Below are positions 25,541-34,624 of a stretch of 64,000 bases of DNA, one piece after another. The position numbers and the translations under genes were made by a program. The notes beneath the pieces were generated by a model. The model saw only the letters and a list, made by a program, of their open reading frames with translations, searched no databases and was not told where the DNA came from. The number at the start of each line of letters is the position of its first letter. Positions within the stretch are counted from its first letter, which is position 1. The stretch is from Labrys sp. KNU-23 (GTDB taxonomy: Bacteria > Pseudomonadota > Alphaproteobacteria > Rhizobiales > Labraceae). The stretch spans positions 3,235,501 through 3,299,500 of the forward strand of contig NZ_CP043489.1 in assembly GCF_008330945.1 (NCBI RefSeq), given 5' to 3'.

Positions 25541-28057
25541 ATGCTCGCCAGGTCTCGCAACCCCGGCCTGCGTTCCCTGCTCGCGGACTACCGGCCCTTG
25601 CCTGGTGTTGCCGACGAGTTGATGACGGCGGCGGGAGAGGTGCGTCCGCATTGGCTGCCGGTGCTGAACGAGATGGCCCGCTACCGATCTGCCGTCGTCT
25701 CGCAGCGCTTTGCGGTGGCCGATCGCCAGATCAAGAATTCGGGCGTCTATTACCGCGTCTACGACACGCCCGACGGACGCGACCGGCCCTGGCCCCTTGC
25801 CCATGTGCCGCTGGTGATCCCCGATGCCGAATGGCGCGGCATCGAGGCCGGCATCGCCCAGCGCGCGCAATTGCTCGAAACCGTGCTGTCCGATCTCTAT
25901 GGCCCGGCCAGCCTGGTGCGTGACGGTGCGCTGCCGGCGGCCGTGATCGCGGGCAATCCCGACTTCCAGCGCGCCGTGGCCGGCAGCATGCCGCTCGGCG
26001 GCGAGCACCTGGTCATCTATGCGGCCGATCTCGGCCGTGGTCCCGATGGCCGCTGGTGGGTGCTCAAGGATCGTGCCCAGGCCCCTTCCGGCATGGGTTA
26101 CGCGCTGGAAAACCGGCTCGCCATCTCGGCTGCGCTGCCTGCCCTTTATCGTGACATGCAGGTCGAGCGCCTGGCCGGCTTCTTCCAGGCCATGCGCTCC
26201 ACCCTTGCCGCCAAGGCCGGGCGGGAGGGCTCCCGCATCGGCCTGCTGACACCGGGGCCCGCCAACGAGACTTATTTCGAGCACGCCTATCTTGCCCGCT
26301 ATCTCGGCCTTCTCCTGGTGGAGGGCGCCGATCTCACCGTGCAGGACGGCAGCGTCTATGTCCGCACCATCGAGGGATTGAAGCGTATCGATGCGCTCGT
26401 GCGCCGCCTCGATGCGGATTTCGCCGATCCGCTCGAACTCAATGCCGGCTCGAGGCTCGGCGTGCCCGGCCTGGTGCAGGCCGTCAAGCAGGGCTCGGTG
26501 GCCCTGGCCAACAGCCTGGGGGCCGGCCTGGTCGAGGCTCCGGCCATGCTGGCTTTCATGCCGGCCCTGGCGCGCCGGCTCACCGGCAGTGACCTCATCC
26601 TGCCGAATGTCGCGACCTGGTGGTGCGGCGAGGCGGGTGCGCGCGAGGAGGCCCTGCGCGATTTCGAACAACTGGCCGTTCTGCCGGCTTTCACGCGCGA
26701 GGTTGCCGGCCTGACGCGGGGGAGTGCGAGCGCCGTGGCCGATCAGGACGAGCCGGGCCAGGCGCGCCTGCGCGAGGTCGTGAACGCCCATCCTCTCGAG
26801 GTGGTGGCGCAGGAGGTGGTCAGGCTCTCCACCATGCCGGTCTGGAACGGCAAGCGCCTGGAGCCGCATCCCTTCACCCTGCGGGTCTATGCCGTCGCCA
26901 CGTCCGAGGGTTGGAAGGTCATGCGCGGCGGCTTCTGCCGCGTGGGCGACAGCAACGATCCGAGAGCCCTTTCGATGCAGCATGGTGGGCGCTCGGCCGA
27001 TGTCTGGGTGACGTCGGAGCGGCCGGTCGATCATGTCAGCCTGCTGCCGGCGCCCGGCAAGGTCGCGATCAAGCGCAGCCTCGGCCATTTGCCGAGCCGG
27101 GCGGCCGATAATCTGTTCTGGCTCGGGCGCTATCTCGAACGCGCCGAAGCGACCTTGCGCGTGGTCCGGGCCGTCGGCGAGATCGCGGCGGAGGCCGACG
27201 AGGAAGTCGCGGCGGCCACCCAGCGCCTCACCGATCTGCTGGTCGCCTGGGGCGCGGCCGCCAAGAGCGAGAAGCCGGAAGCGCCGGGTGGCCGCAGGGC
27301 CGGCAAGGGTGCCGTGGAGCCCGTTGCGACCGCCGATGACATTCTGAGGGACGTGCTGGATGGCGATGAATATGGCGGCATGCCGGCTTTGATCGGCGCA
27401 GCGGCGCGTACGGCGTCCGCCATCCGCGAAAGGCTGTCGCGCGACGCCACCCAGGCCATCGCCGATCTCGAGGCCATGGTCGTGGGAGATCGCAGCCTGC
27501 CCTCCGCCGACCGGGCGGATCGCTATCTCCACACGCTGGCGGCCTTGTCGGGGCTGGCCCATGAGAACATGAACCAGCTCTCGGGCTGGCGCTTTCTGCG
27601 CATCGGGCACCATATCGAGCGGGCGATCCAGACCTGCCGGCTCATCCGCCGTCTGGCCGACGAAAGCGCCAGTGCCGACATGCTCGATGCCTTGCTGCGC
27701 GTCACGGACAGCCGCATCACCTATCGGGCCCGCTATCTGATGGGGACTTTGCGTCTGCCGGTGGTCGATCTCGTTCTGCTCGACGACGGCAATCCGCGTT
27801 CGGTCGCCTATCAGATCATTCACGCCGCCGAGCATCTTGCGGCCCTGCCTCGTACGTCTAGGGACGGCGAGGTGGACGCGCTCACCCGCGCCATCCGGCT
27901 GATGCGGGCGGAGATCGAGACGACGCAGGCCGCCGATGTCGACGACCGCCTGATTCTCGGTTTGGAAAACCGGCTGCTCGCTTTGTCCTCGGAGTTGTCG
28001 GCCCGCTATTTCAACCAGGACGAAGCCATGGCCGAAACTGCGGAAGGGCTGGGGTGA
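25541..28057 (+). CDS. circularly permuted ATP-grasp + alpha-E domain protein
   Basis: An 838-residue fusion. Residues 1 to about 490 are a circularly permuted ATP-grasp ligase (YYRVYDTPDGRDRPWPL, WWVLKDRAQAPSGMGYALENR, LLTPGPANETYFEHAYLARYLG, ILPNVATWWCGE). The remainder is an all-helical alpha-E domain (SRAADNLFWLGRYLERAEATL). In other bacteria these are often separate neighbouring genes. ATP-grasp enzymes join a carboxylate to an amine, so with DUF2126 and transglutaminases this points to peptide or amide bond chemistry. Substrate not known. Confidence 0.88.
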   Translation: MLARSRNPGLRSLLADYRPLPGVADELMTAAGEVRPHWLPVLNEMARYRSAVVSQRFAVADRQIKNSGVYYRVYDTPDGRDRPWPLAHVPLVIPDAEWRGIEAGIAQRAQLLETVLSDLYGPASLVRDGALPAAVIAGNPDFQRAVAGSMPLGGEHLVIYAADLGRGPDGRWWVLKDRAQAPSGMGYALENRLAISAALPALYRDMQVERLAGFFQAMRSTLAAKAGREGSRIGLLTPGPANETYFEHAYLARYLGLLLVEGADLTVQDGSVYVRTIEGLKRIDALVRRLDADFADPLELNAGSRLGVPGLVQAVKQGSVALANSLGAGLVEAPAMLAFMPALARRLTGSDLILPNVATWWCGEAGAREEALRDFEQLAVLPAFTREVAGLTRGSASAVADQDEPGQARLREVVNAHPLEVVAQEVVRLSTMPVWNGKRLEPHPFTLRVYAVATSEGWKVMRGGFCRVGDSNDPRALSMQHGGRSADVWVTSERPVDHVSLLPAPGKVAIKRSLGHLPSRAADNLFWLGRYLERAEATLRVVRAVGEIAAEADEEVAAATQRLTDLLVAWGAAAKSEKPEAPGGRRAGKGAVEPVATADDILRDVLDGDEYGGMPALIGAAARTASAIRERLSRDATQAIADLEAMVVGDRSLPSADRADRYLHTLAALSGLAHENMNQLSGWRFLRIGHHIERAIQTCRLIRRLADESASADMLDALLRVTDSRITYRARYLMGTLRLPVVDLVLLDDGNPRSVAYQIIHAAEHLAALPRTSRDGEVDALTRAIRLMRAEIETTQAADVDDRLILGLENRLLALSSELSARYFNQDEAMAETAEGLG

Positions 28058-28097
28058 TGGTGGGGCAAACATCACCCAGGACAAAAGGCCAAAAGAT

Positions 28098-28166
28098 AGG
28101 GCGCTACGCTGGCGGTCCCCCTCACCCCGTAAGAACGGGGCGAGGGGGACTCCGGCGTTGCGCCCT
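28098..28166. repeat. G/C-rich nested hairpin repeat
   Basis: Outer arms AGGGCGC and GCGCCCT enclose a 16-bp inverted pair (28115-28130 and 28135-28150, one mismatch) around the loop AAGA. It sits in the 135-bp gap before the second transglutaminase gene. Confidence 0.65.
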
Positions 28167-28192
28167 CTCGGCAACTGAGGCGTAGTCGCCCC

Positions 28193-29071
28193 GTGCTCTA
28201 TCTCATCCGCCACACCACGACCTATCTCTACCGCACCGAGGTCGCGGCGGCCCGCTGCACGCTGCATCTCCAGCCTGAAAGCGGCGGTAATCAGCGGGTG
28301 TTCTCGGCTCATCTCACCGTCACACCCAAGCCGCTGGAGCAGACCGACGCCGTCGATTTCTTCGGCAATCGCACCACCCATGTCCGCTTTGCCGGCGCAG
28401 CCACCCGGCACCGTTTCGAATCGCGCGTGCGCATCGAGGTCCAGCCGCGCGAAATGCCCCATGCCTTGCTGACCCCGTCCTGGGGCGAGGTCAGCCAGGG
28501 CGCGCTGCTGGTGCCCGATCTCGGCGGCTCGGCGCCGGCACATTATCTGTTCGCCAGCCGTTTCGTACCGCTGCTCGCCGAGGCACGCGACTATGCGCTT
28601 GCCTCCTTCGAGCCGGGACGCCCGGTGCTCGATGGAGCGATCGAGATGATGAAGCGCATCCATCGCGATTTCGTCTATGATCCCAACGCCACCGATATTT
28701 CGACCCCGCTCGACGTGGTGGCCCGCACGCGCCACGGTGTCTGCCAGGACTTCGCGCATTGGATGTTGGCGGGACTGCGTGCGATCGGTATTCCCGCCGC
28801 CTATGTTTCGGGCTATCTGCGAACCCATCCGCCGCCCGGACAGGAAAGGCTGGTAGGTGCGGATGCCAGCCATGCCTGGGTTTCGGTGTGGTGCGGTGCC
28901 GGGCTCGGCTGGGTCGATCTCGACCCGACCAATGCGGTGCCGGCAGGTGAGGACCATGTCCGCGTCGCCGTCGGGCGCGATTATGCCGATGTCGCCCCGG
29001 TGGATGGCGTCGTCGTCGCCTCGGCCGGCCACAGCCTGCGCGTCTCCGTGGATGTCGCGCCTTTAGGATGA
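28193..29071 (+). CDS. transglutaminase-like cysteine peptidase family protein
   Basis: A 292-residue protein with a beta-rich N-terminal domain (LYLIRHTTTYLYRTEV, typical of the bacterial transglutaminase N-terminal domain) and a transglutaminase core. The triad is Cys184 (HGVCQDFAHWM), His227 (DASHAWVSVW) and an Asp in DPTN. No signal peptide is seen. Third gene of the amidoligase-type set; GTG start at 28193. It probably cleaves or transfers the amide made by the partner proteins, which is an inference. Confidence 0.88.
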   Translation: MLYLIRHTTTYLYRTEVAAARCTLHLQPESGGNQRVFSAHLTVTPKPLEQTDAVDFFGNRTTHVRFAGAATRHRFESRVRIEVQPREMPHALLTPSWGEVSQGALLVPDLGGSAPAHYLFASRFVPLLAEARDYALASFEPGRPVLDGAIEMMKRIHRDFVYDPNATDISTPLDVVARTRHGVCQDFAHWMLAGLRAIGIPAAYVSGYLRTHPPPGQERLVGADASHAWVSVWCGAGLGWVDLDPTNAVPAGEDHVRVAVGRDYADVAPVDGVVVASAGHSLRVSVDVAPLG

Positions 29072-29076
29072 TCGAA

Positions 29077-29604
29077 ATGACTGCCAGGATCGGAATTCTG
29101 ACCATCTCGGATCGCGCCAGCGCCGGGATCTACGAGGACAAGAGCGGCCCGGCCATCGCCGGCTTTCTACAACGCGTGCTGACCTCGTCCTGGGAGCCGG
29201 TGGTACGGGTCATCGCCGACGAGCAGGACCTGATCGAGCGGACGCTGATCGAGCTCGCCGACGAAGAGGGGTGCTGCCTCATCTGCACCACCGGGGGCAC
29301 CGGCCCGGCCCGGCGCGACGTCACGCCCGAGGCCACCGAGGCGGTGTGCACCAAGATGATGCCGGGCTTCGGCGAACTGATGCGCCAGGAAAGCCTGAAA
29401 TATGTGCCGACGGCCATTCTCTCGCGCCAGACGGCAGGCATCCGCGGCCAGACGCTGATCGTCAACCTGCCGGGCAAGCCGGCCTCGATCGAGCAGTGCC
29501 TGACGGCGGTCTTTCCCGCCATTCCCTATTGCATCGACCTGATCGAGGGGCCGCGGCTGGAGACCGATCCGGCGGTGTGCAAGGCCTTCAGGCCAGGCAG
29601 TTGA
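29077..29604 (+). CDS. mog: molybdopterin adenylyltransferase
   Basis: About 175 residues of the MogA/MoaB family, which adenylates molybdopterin during molybdenum cofactor assembly. The motif TTGGTGPARRDVTPEAT is intact, as are ILTISDRASAGIYEDKSGP and VNLPGKPASI. It starts beside the stop of the transglutaminase gene; ATG 29077 has AGGA 8 bp upstream, while an in-frame ATG at 29068 overlaps that stop. No other molybdenum cofactor gene is in the window. Confidence 0.9.
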   Translation: MTARIGILTISDRASAGIYEDKSGPAIAGFLQRVLTSSWEPVVRVIADEQDLIERTLIELADEEGCCLICTTGGTGPARRDVTPEATEAVCTKMMPGFGELMRQESLKYVPTAILSRQTAGIRGQTLIVNLPGKPASIEQCLTAVFPAIPYCIDLIEGPRLETDPAVCKAFRPGS

Positions 29605-29638
29605 CCGGAAACCAGGACTTCAAGCAAGGAACAAGGCC

Positions 29639-30046
29639 ATGTTCAGCCATGTCACGGTCGGTGTCGGCGATCTCGACCGCGCCGCCCGTTTCTACGATGC
29701 CCTGCTGGCACCGCTCGGGCTAAGTCAGCGCCCGGTCACGCCGGATGACGGCCCGCCTTCGCGTTGCTGGGGCGATCCCGTCAGGCCCTTGCCGCGTTTT
29801 TATGCCTACAACCCCTTCAACCGGCATGCTGCCTCGGCCGGCAATGGCAGCATGGTCGCCTTCCAGGCCGCCTCGCCCGAAGCGGTGGATGCCGCCTATG
29901 CCGCCGGCATGGCGGCAGGCGGTTCGGGTGAGGGAGCGCCCGGCGAGAGGCTGCACTACGGCAAAGGCTATTACGGTGCCTATCTGCGCGACCCCGATGG
30001 TAACAAGATCCATGTCGTCCATCGCGGCGATCTGGTCGCGTCCTAA
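29639..30046 (+). CDS. VOC (glyoxalase/dioxygenase) superfamily protein
   Basis: A 135-residue single vicinal-oxygen-chelate fold: FSHVTVGVGDLDRAARFYDALLAPLGL at the start and GYYGAYLRDPDGNKIHVVH at the end, with metal-ligand candidates His4 and the Tyr/Asp region near the C-terminus. These proteins may be isomerases, dioxygenases or resistance proteins. Start supported by AAGGAACAAGG upstream. Confidence 0.88.
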   Translation: MFSHVTVGVGDLDRAARFYDALLAPLGLSQRPVTPDDGPPSRCWGDPVRPLPRFYAYNPFNRHAASAGNGSMVAFQAASPEAVDAAYAAGMAAGGSGEGAPGERLHYGKGYYGAYLRDPDGNKIHVVHRGDLVAS

Positions 30047-30064
30047 CCGTCTGGAGCCCTATCC

Positions 30065-31057
30065 GTGTTCAAGCCGCATGCGGGGCCGGGACCCATCCGG
30101 ATCGATTTCCTGCTGGTTCCTCAATTCTCGATGATGGCGTTCTCGGCGGCCGTCGAGCCGCTGCGCGTGGCCAACCGCATGGCCCGGCGGCAGGTCTTCG
30201 ACTGGCGGGCCTGGTCGATGGACGGCGAGCCCGTCAAGGCTTCCAATGGCTGGCCGATCCCGGTGGGCGGGGCGCTGCCTGCCAGCGGCGACATTCCCAC
30301 CCTGATCGTCTGTTCCAGCTTCGAACCGGAGCACTATGCCAGCAAGGCGATGCTGGCGCGCCTGCGCCATCTCGCCCGCCGCGGCACCGAGATCGGCGCG
30401 CTCGATACCGGGGCCTGGATCCTGGCTGCCGCCGGCCTGCTCAGCGGCGGCAAGGTCACCATGCATTGGGAGGCGGCGCCCGGCTTTGCCGAGGCCTTTC
30501 CCGACATCGAGATCAGCGAGGCCCTGTTCGAGGTGTCGGCCAAGCATTTCACCTGTGCCGGCGGCACGGCCGCGCTCGACCTGATGCTCGACATGATCGC
30601 CCGCCAATATGGCCAGGCTCTGGCAGTGGCAGTGTCCGAGCAGTTCATCCATGACAGGCTGCGCCCGCGCCATGACCGCCAGCGCATGAGCCTGCCCAAG
30701 AGGCTGGGCGTCGCCAATGGCAAGCTGATCCGCGTGGTGGCGGCAATGGAAGCCAATCTGGAGACGCCGCTCGACGCCAAGGCCCTCGCGGCCCTCTCGG
30801 GTGTCTCCGCCCGGCAGCTCGAACGCCTGTTCCGGACCGAGCTCAAGGATTCACCGGCCAATTATTATCTGCAGCTCAGGCTGCAGCGCGCCCGCCTGCT
30901 TTTGCGCCAGACCGACATGAGCGTGATGGAGATCGCCATGGCCTGCGGCTATTCCTCCGCATCCTGTCTTTCGCGATCTTATCGCGCGCATTTTGCAGTG
31001 ACGCCGCGCGAAGACCGGCGGGAAGGCGAGAATCCAGGGGTTCAGAAGCGCGGCTGA
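30065..31057 (+). CDS. GlxA-type AraC family regulator
   Basis: A 330-residue regulator. Residues about 10-180 are a DJ-1/PfpI-like sensor domain (FLLVPQFSMMAFSAAVEPLRVANR, HFTCAGGTAALDLMLDMI). The C-terminus is an AraC-type domain (LDAKALAALSGVSARQLERLF, MEIAMACGYSSASCLSRSY). Regulators of this build control carnitine and glycine-betaine use or arginine use in other bacteria; no such genes adjoin it. GTG start at 30065. Confidence 0.88.
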   Translation: MFKPHAGPGPIRIDFLLVPQFSMMAFSAAVEPLRVANRMARRQVFDWRAWSMDGEPVKASNGWPIPVGGALPASGDIPTLIVCSSFEPEHYASKAMLARLRHLARRGTEIGALDTGAWILAAAGLLSGGKVTMHWEAAPGFAEAFPDIEISEALFEVSAKHFTCAGGTAALDLMLDMIARQYGQALAVAVSEQFIHDRLRPRHDRQRMSLPKRLGVANGKLIRVVAAMEANLETPLDAKALAALSGVSARQLERLFRTELKDSPANYYLQLRLQRARLLLRQTDMSVMEIAMACGYSSASCLSRSYRAHFAVTPREDRREGENPGVQKRG

Positions 31058-31097
31058 TGCGGGATTGCAGACATTACCGGCCGCGTTTCGGCCTGAT

Positions 31098-32180
31098 TCA
31101 GGTCTTCAGCAGCTTCCCGATGACCTTGGCGGTATAGTCGACCATCGGCACCACGCGGGCATAATTCAGCCGTGTCGGCCCGATCACGCCGAGCACCCCG
31201 ACGATCTTCTGATTGCCGTCCCGGAAGGGGGCCGCAATCATGGAGGAGCCCGACAGCGAGAACAGCTTGTTCTCCGAACCGATGAAGATACGCACGCCGT
31301 CGCCGCCCTCGGCGCGGCCGAGCAGGTCGATCAGGTCCTTCTTGGCCTCGATGTCGGCGAAGAGCAGGCGGATGCGTTCCAGATCCTCGCCGGCATGCAG
31401 GTCTTCGAGCAGATTGGCCTGTCCGCGTATGATGAGTTGCTGCGGCAGGTCGGAGGAGCCGCCGCTCCAGCTCGCAAGGCCGGTATTGATCAGCTTGGTG
31501 GTGAGGTCGTCGAGTTCGGCGCGGCCGGCATCGAGGGCGCTGCTCATCTCGCGCCTGAGATCGTCGAGCGTCTTGCCGCGGGCGCGGGCGTTGAGATAGT
31601 TCGAAGCCTCCACCAGCGCCGATGTCGGTAGGCCGGCTGGCACCGCGATGACGCGGTTCTCCACCGTGCCTTCCTCGGAGACCAGGATGACCAGGGCCTG
31701 GGTGGGTTCGAGGCGGACGAATTCGATATGCTTCAGCCGCTGGTCGCGCTTGCCGGTGACGACCACGCCGGCACCGCGCGACAGGCCGGACAGGGTGGCT
31801 GAGGCCTCGATCAGCACGTCTTCCAGGGAGCGGGAGGAGGTTCCGGCCCGGATCTGGGCATCGATCTGCGCCCGGTCCTGGGCAGCGAGATCGCCGAATT
31901 CCAGCATGGCATCGATGAAGAAACGCAGGCCCAGTTCGGTCGGCAGCCGCCCCGCACTGGTATGCGGGGCCTGGATCAGGCCGAGCAGTTCCAGGTCCTG
32001 CATGACATTGCGCACCGAGGCGGGCGACAGCGAGGTCGGCAGCAGGCGCGAAATATTGCGGGAGCCGACGGGTTCGCCCGTCGCAAGATAGGAATCGACG
32101 ATCTGACGGAATATCTCGCGCGAGCGTTCGTTCAGCTGGGCAAGTTCACTCGAAGGAATGGTCGGCGTCACAGCGGACAA
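31098..32180 (-). CDS. hrcA: heat-inducible transcription repressor HrcA
   Basis: About 360 residues. The N-terminal winged helix (NERSREIFRQIVDSYLATGEPVGSRNISR, then SPASVRNVMQDLELLGL) and the central GAF-like domain match HrcA, the repressor that binds CIRCE operators of groESL/dnaK-type genes. I saw no CIRCE element in this window. Start: TTG at 32180 with GAGGAG 7 bp upstream is preferred over the in-frame ATGs at 32213 and 32228. It lies about 2.4 kb from hsp20, which has a different control signal. Confidence 0.92.
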   Translation of the reverse strand: MSAVTPTIPSSELAQLNERSREIFRQIVDSYLATGEPVGSRNISRLLPTSLSPASVRNVMQDLELLGLIQAPHTSAGRLPTELGLRFFIDAMLEFGDLAAQDRAQIDAQIRAGTSSRSLEDVLIEASATLSGLSRGAGVVVTGKRDQRLKHIEFVRLEPTQALVILVSEEGTVENRVIAVPAGLPTSALVEASNYLNARARGKTLDDLRREMSSALDAGRAELDDLTTKLINTGLASWSGGSSDLPQQLIIRGQANLLEDLHAGEDLERIRLLFADIEAKKDLIDLLGRAEGGDGVRIFIGSENKLFSLSGSSMIAAPFRDGNQKIVGVLGVIGPTRLNYARVVPMVDYTAKVIGKLLKT

Positions 32181-32318
32181 GGTCTGTCTCCTCGACGCTA
32201 ATGTGACGAGCATTCGGCGATTGTTCAATGGCGGAATTGCGGTTTCCGCAGCGCTATGCAGATTCGTCGCCTGTTCAAGTTTCGCCTGTAGTCTCGTCTG
32301 ACCAAGGAAAACCCTGTC

Positions 32319-32870
32319 ATGGTCGAATCAGTTCCGCCTTCAGCGCGAGCCATCGTCGATTTCTGGACTGACGCCGGCCCCGAGCGCTGGTTCGAGAAGG
32401 ATGAGGCGTTCGACCACGATTTTCGCGAGCGTTTCCTGGTTGTGCATCAGGCGGCGATGCGCGGCGAACTCGAAGGCTGGAAGGCGACGGCGCCCGGTGC
32501 TCTCGCGCTGGTGCTGCTGCTCGACCAGTTTCCACGCAACGCCTTCCGTGACACGCCGGCCATGTATGCGGGCGACCCCTCGGCGCGACAGGTCGCCGCA
32601 GCGGCACTGGCTGATGGCCACGACCGCAGCATCGACCCGGAACTGCGCATCTTCTTCTACCTGCCCTTCATGCATTCGGAAGAACTCGCCGACCAGGAAC
32701 GTTCGCTCGCTTTATGCCGGACCCTGACCGGTGACTATCTCGGCTATGCCCAGGACCATCGCGACATCATCGCCCGCTTCGGCCGCTTTCCCCACCGCAA
32801 TGAGATTCTCGGCCGCATTTGCACGCCGGAAGAGCGCCGTTTTCTCGACGAGGGCGGCTTTGCGGGCTGA
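32319..32870 (+). CDS. DUF924 family protein
   Basis: A 183-residue all-helical protein of the DUF924 family: VDFWTDAGPERWFEKDEAFD, LVLLLDQFPRNAFRDTPAMYAGD, and PFMHSEELADQERSL. The conserved LDQFPRN and FMHSE motifs make the family call firm. The function is unknown. Start supported by AAGGAAAA upstream. Confidence 0.92.
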   Translation: MVESVPPSARAIVDFWTDAGPERWFEKDEAFDHDFRERFLVVHQAAMRGELEGWKATAPGALALVLLLDQFPRNAFRDTPAMYAGDPSARQVAAAALADGHDRSIDPELRIFFYLPFMHSEELADQERSLALCRTLTGDYLGYAQDHRDIIARFGRFPHRNEILGRICTPEERRFLDEGGFAG

Positions 32871-32878
32871 GGCCCTCC

Positions 32879-32957
32879 GTCATTGTGAGCGCAGCGAAGC
32901 AATCCAGTCTTGGTAAAACACATGGCTCCTGGATTGCTTCGCTGCGCTCGCGATGAC
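32879..32957. repeat. REP-like palindromic element (GTCATTG...AATCCAG type)
   Basis: 29-bp arms at 32879-32907 and 32929-32957 pair with two mismatches, beginning GTCATTGTGAGCGCAGCGAA. This is a widely scattered bacterial intergenic element, recalled from many alphaproteobacterial genomes. The element at 45044-45133 has the same ends (GTCATTG..AATCCAG / CTGGAT..). Confidence 0.75.
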
Positions 32958-32994
32958 GCAAGCCCGGCGTCTCCGCCAAATCGCACCTGTAGTG

Positions 32995-34338
32995 TTAGGC
33001 CCTGTCGATCACGTGGAAGAAGGAGCCGGTGACCCGGCCGCGATGGCTGCCGAGGGCACCCAGCGAGGTGCCGTTGGCGTCGCTGACCTCGAAGAGGGGC
33101 GGATCGGCCGAGCGCAGGGTGGTCGAGTAATGAAACTCATGGCCGCGGACGAAGCTGCCTTTCCGGCCGAGCGGGCAATCCTGCTTCAGTTCGGCGAGGC
33201 GATAGCCCAGATTCATCTTGCGCTTGGCGAAGCTGGTTTCGAGGTCGAGCAGGCCGGTCATGCGGTGGGCCGTGCCCTCCGCATCGATCAGGACCTGGCC
33301 GAGCACCATGTAGCCCCCGCATTCGCCATGCACGGGGCGCGTCTGCGCAAACAGGCGCAAGGCTTTCTGGAAACGCGTGGCGGTGGCGAGACGCGCGCCA
33401 TGGAGTTCGGGATAGCCGCCGGGCAGCCAGGCGATATCGGCATCCCCAGCCGGCCCCTCATCGGCCAGCGGTGAGAAGGGGATGATCTCGGCGCCCTGGC
33501 GGCGCCAGCCAGCGATGAGATGCGGATAGACGAAGGAGAAGGCCGCGTCGCGGGCCAGGGCGATGCGCTGGCCGGGCGGGCGTAAGCCCGCATCCTCGAT
33601 ATCGGGCGGCGGAAGACTTGCCACATCCAACCCTGTCGGCAGTTTGGTCAGCCCGGCGAGAGCCCGGATCGCCTCGATATCGCAATGGGTTTCGACGAAG
33701 TCAGCCAGGGCATCCAGACGCTGGTCGAGCTCGACGGTCTCGTCGGCCTGGATCAGGCCGAGATGGCGTTCAGGCAGCACGAGGTCGGCATTGCGCGGCA
33801 GCACGCCGACTACGGGCAAGCCCGCCTCCTCGATGCCCTTGCGCGCCAGGGCTTCATGGCGAGGGCTGGCGACCTTGTTGAGCACGATACCGGCAATGTG
33901 CACATCGGGCCGGAAACTGGCAAAACCCTTGGCGACGGCGCCGGCGGACTGGGACTGGCCGGAGACATCGAGAACCAGCAGCACCGGCCATCCCAGCCGC
34001 GCCGCAAGGCCCGAAGAGGAGCCGTCTCCGCTGGCGCCGTCGCTGATGACGCCGTCGAACAGCCCCATCAACGCCTCGCCGACGAAGAGATCGGCATCGC
34101 TGCCGGCCTGGTGGATCAGGCTGTCGAGGAGGGCCGGGCGCATCGCCCAGCTGTCGAGGTTGTAGCTTACCCTCGCCGCCGCCGCGGCGTGAAAGCCGGG
34201 ATCGATGTAGTCGGGGCCGCATTTCATCGGCTGTACTGCGATGCCGTTGCGGGCGAGGGCGCGCAGCAGGCCGAGCACCAGGGTGGTCTTGCCGGAGCCC
34301 GAACGGGGCGCGGCGATGAGGAGGCCGGGAGGGATCAT
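32995..34338 (-). CDS. cobB: cobyrinate a,c-diamide synthase
   Basis: A 447-residue two-domain enzyme that amidates the a and c carboxylates of (hydrogeno)cobyrinate using glutamine and ATP. The N-terminal P-loop is APRSGSGKTT, and the C-terminal class I amidotransferase has its nucleophile Cys in HGECGGYMVLG. The late conserved segment GLLDLETSFAKRKMNLGYR supports CobB/CbiA. The ATG at 34338 has AGGAACGG upstream. A lone corrin gene here. Confidence 0.92.
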   Translation of the reverse strand: MIPPGLLIAAPRSGSGKTTLVLGLLRALARNGIAVQPMKCGPDYIDPGFHAAAAARVSYNLDSWAMRPALLDSLIHQAGSDADLFVGEALMGLFDGVISDGASGDGSSSGLAARLGWPVLLVLDVSGQSQSAGAVAKGFASFRPDVHIAGIVLNKVASPRHEALARKGIEEAGLPVVGVLPRNADLVLPERHLGLIQADETVELDQRLDALADFVETHCDIEAIRALAGLTKLPTGLDVASLPPPDIEDAGLRPPGQRIALARDAAFSFVYPHLIAGWRRQGAEIIPFSPLADEGPAGDADIAWLPGGYPELHGARLATATRFQKALRLFAQTRPVHGECGGYMVLGQVLIDAEGTAHRMTGLLDLETSFAKRKMNLGYRLAELKQDCPLGRKGSFVRGHEFHYSTTLRSADPPLFEVSDANGTSLGALGSHRGRVTGSFFHVIDRA

Positions 34339-34516
34339 CTGCCGTTCCTGCCCTGCCCTGGAGCGGTGCGCAAGAGCGTTTTGCGATTGGGCGTAACGCG
34401 GAGAATGGCAAAGGCCGGTCGGATCAAGGAGTTCGAGCAAAAGGGCGTTTTCATCAAAAGGCCGCCTTGCTCCGGGAGGCTTTGTCTGGAAATCCTCACC
34501 CCATTTCGGGGGCCCC

Positions 34517-34545
34517 CTTGAAACCCCCTTGGGCTTGCCCATATT
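34517..34545 (+). promoter_or_regulatory. sigma-32-like heat-shock promoter of hsp20
   Basis: CTTGAAA at 34517-34523, a 14-bp spacer, then CCCATATT at 34538-34545. This matches the remembered RpoH consensus (CTTGAAA and CCCATNT) nearly perfectly. Transcription would begin near 34552, giving a leader of about 73 bases ahead of hsp20. Confidence 0.8.
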
Positions 34546-34552
34546 GAGATTG

Positions 34553-34624
34553 TTCCGGAGTTGCCGGAACGGGGGATGCCGTCAGGGTCCCCGCCACAAA
34601 GTCGCTTCCTGCGAGGGCTTTGAA
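34553..34624 (+). ncRNA. ROSE-type RNA thermometer in the hsp20 5' leader
   Basis: The leader has stable hairpins (GTTCCGG/CCGGAAC at about 34552-34570; GGGGA/TCCCC at about 34572-34592) and a final weak hairpin, 34598-34621, that traps the ribosome site. In it AAAG pairs with CTTT, and TCGCT (34602-34606) pairs with the GAGGG Shine-Dalgarno (34613-34617), leaving G34604 bulged. UYGCU opposite the Shine-Dalgarno with a bulged G is the ROSE hallmark known from rhizobial small heat-shock genes. Folding was done by hand. Confidence 0.72.

Noticed and set aside
25379..29032. A 1217-codon open frame on the minus strand
   Set aside because: Lies opposite three well-identified genes and their gaps; composition and lack of domains mark it as a by-product of GC bias.
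31098..32228. CIRCE operator for HrcA
   Set aside because: No TTAGCACTC-N9-GAGTGCTAA-like sequence found around hrcA or hsp20.
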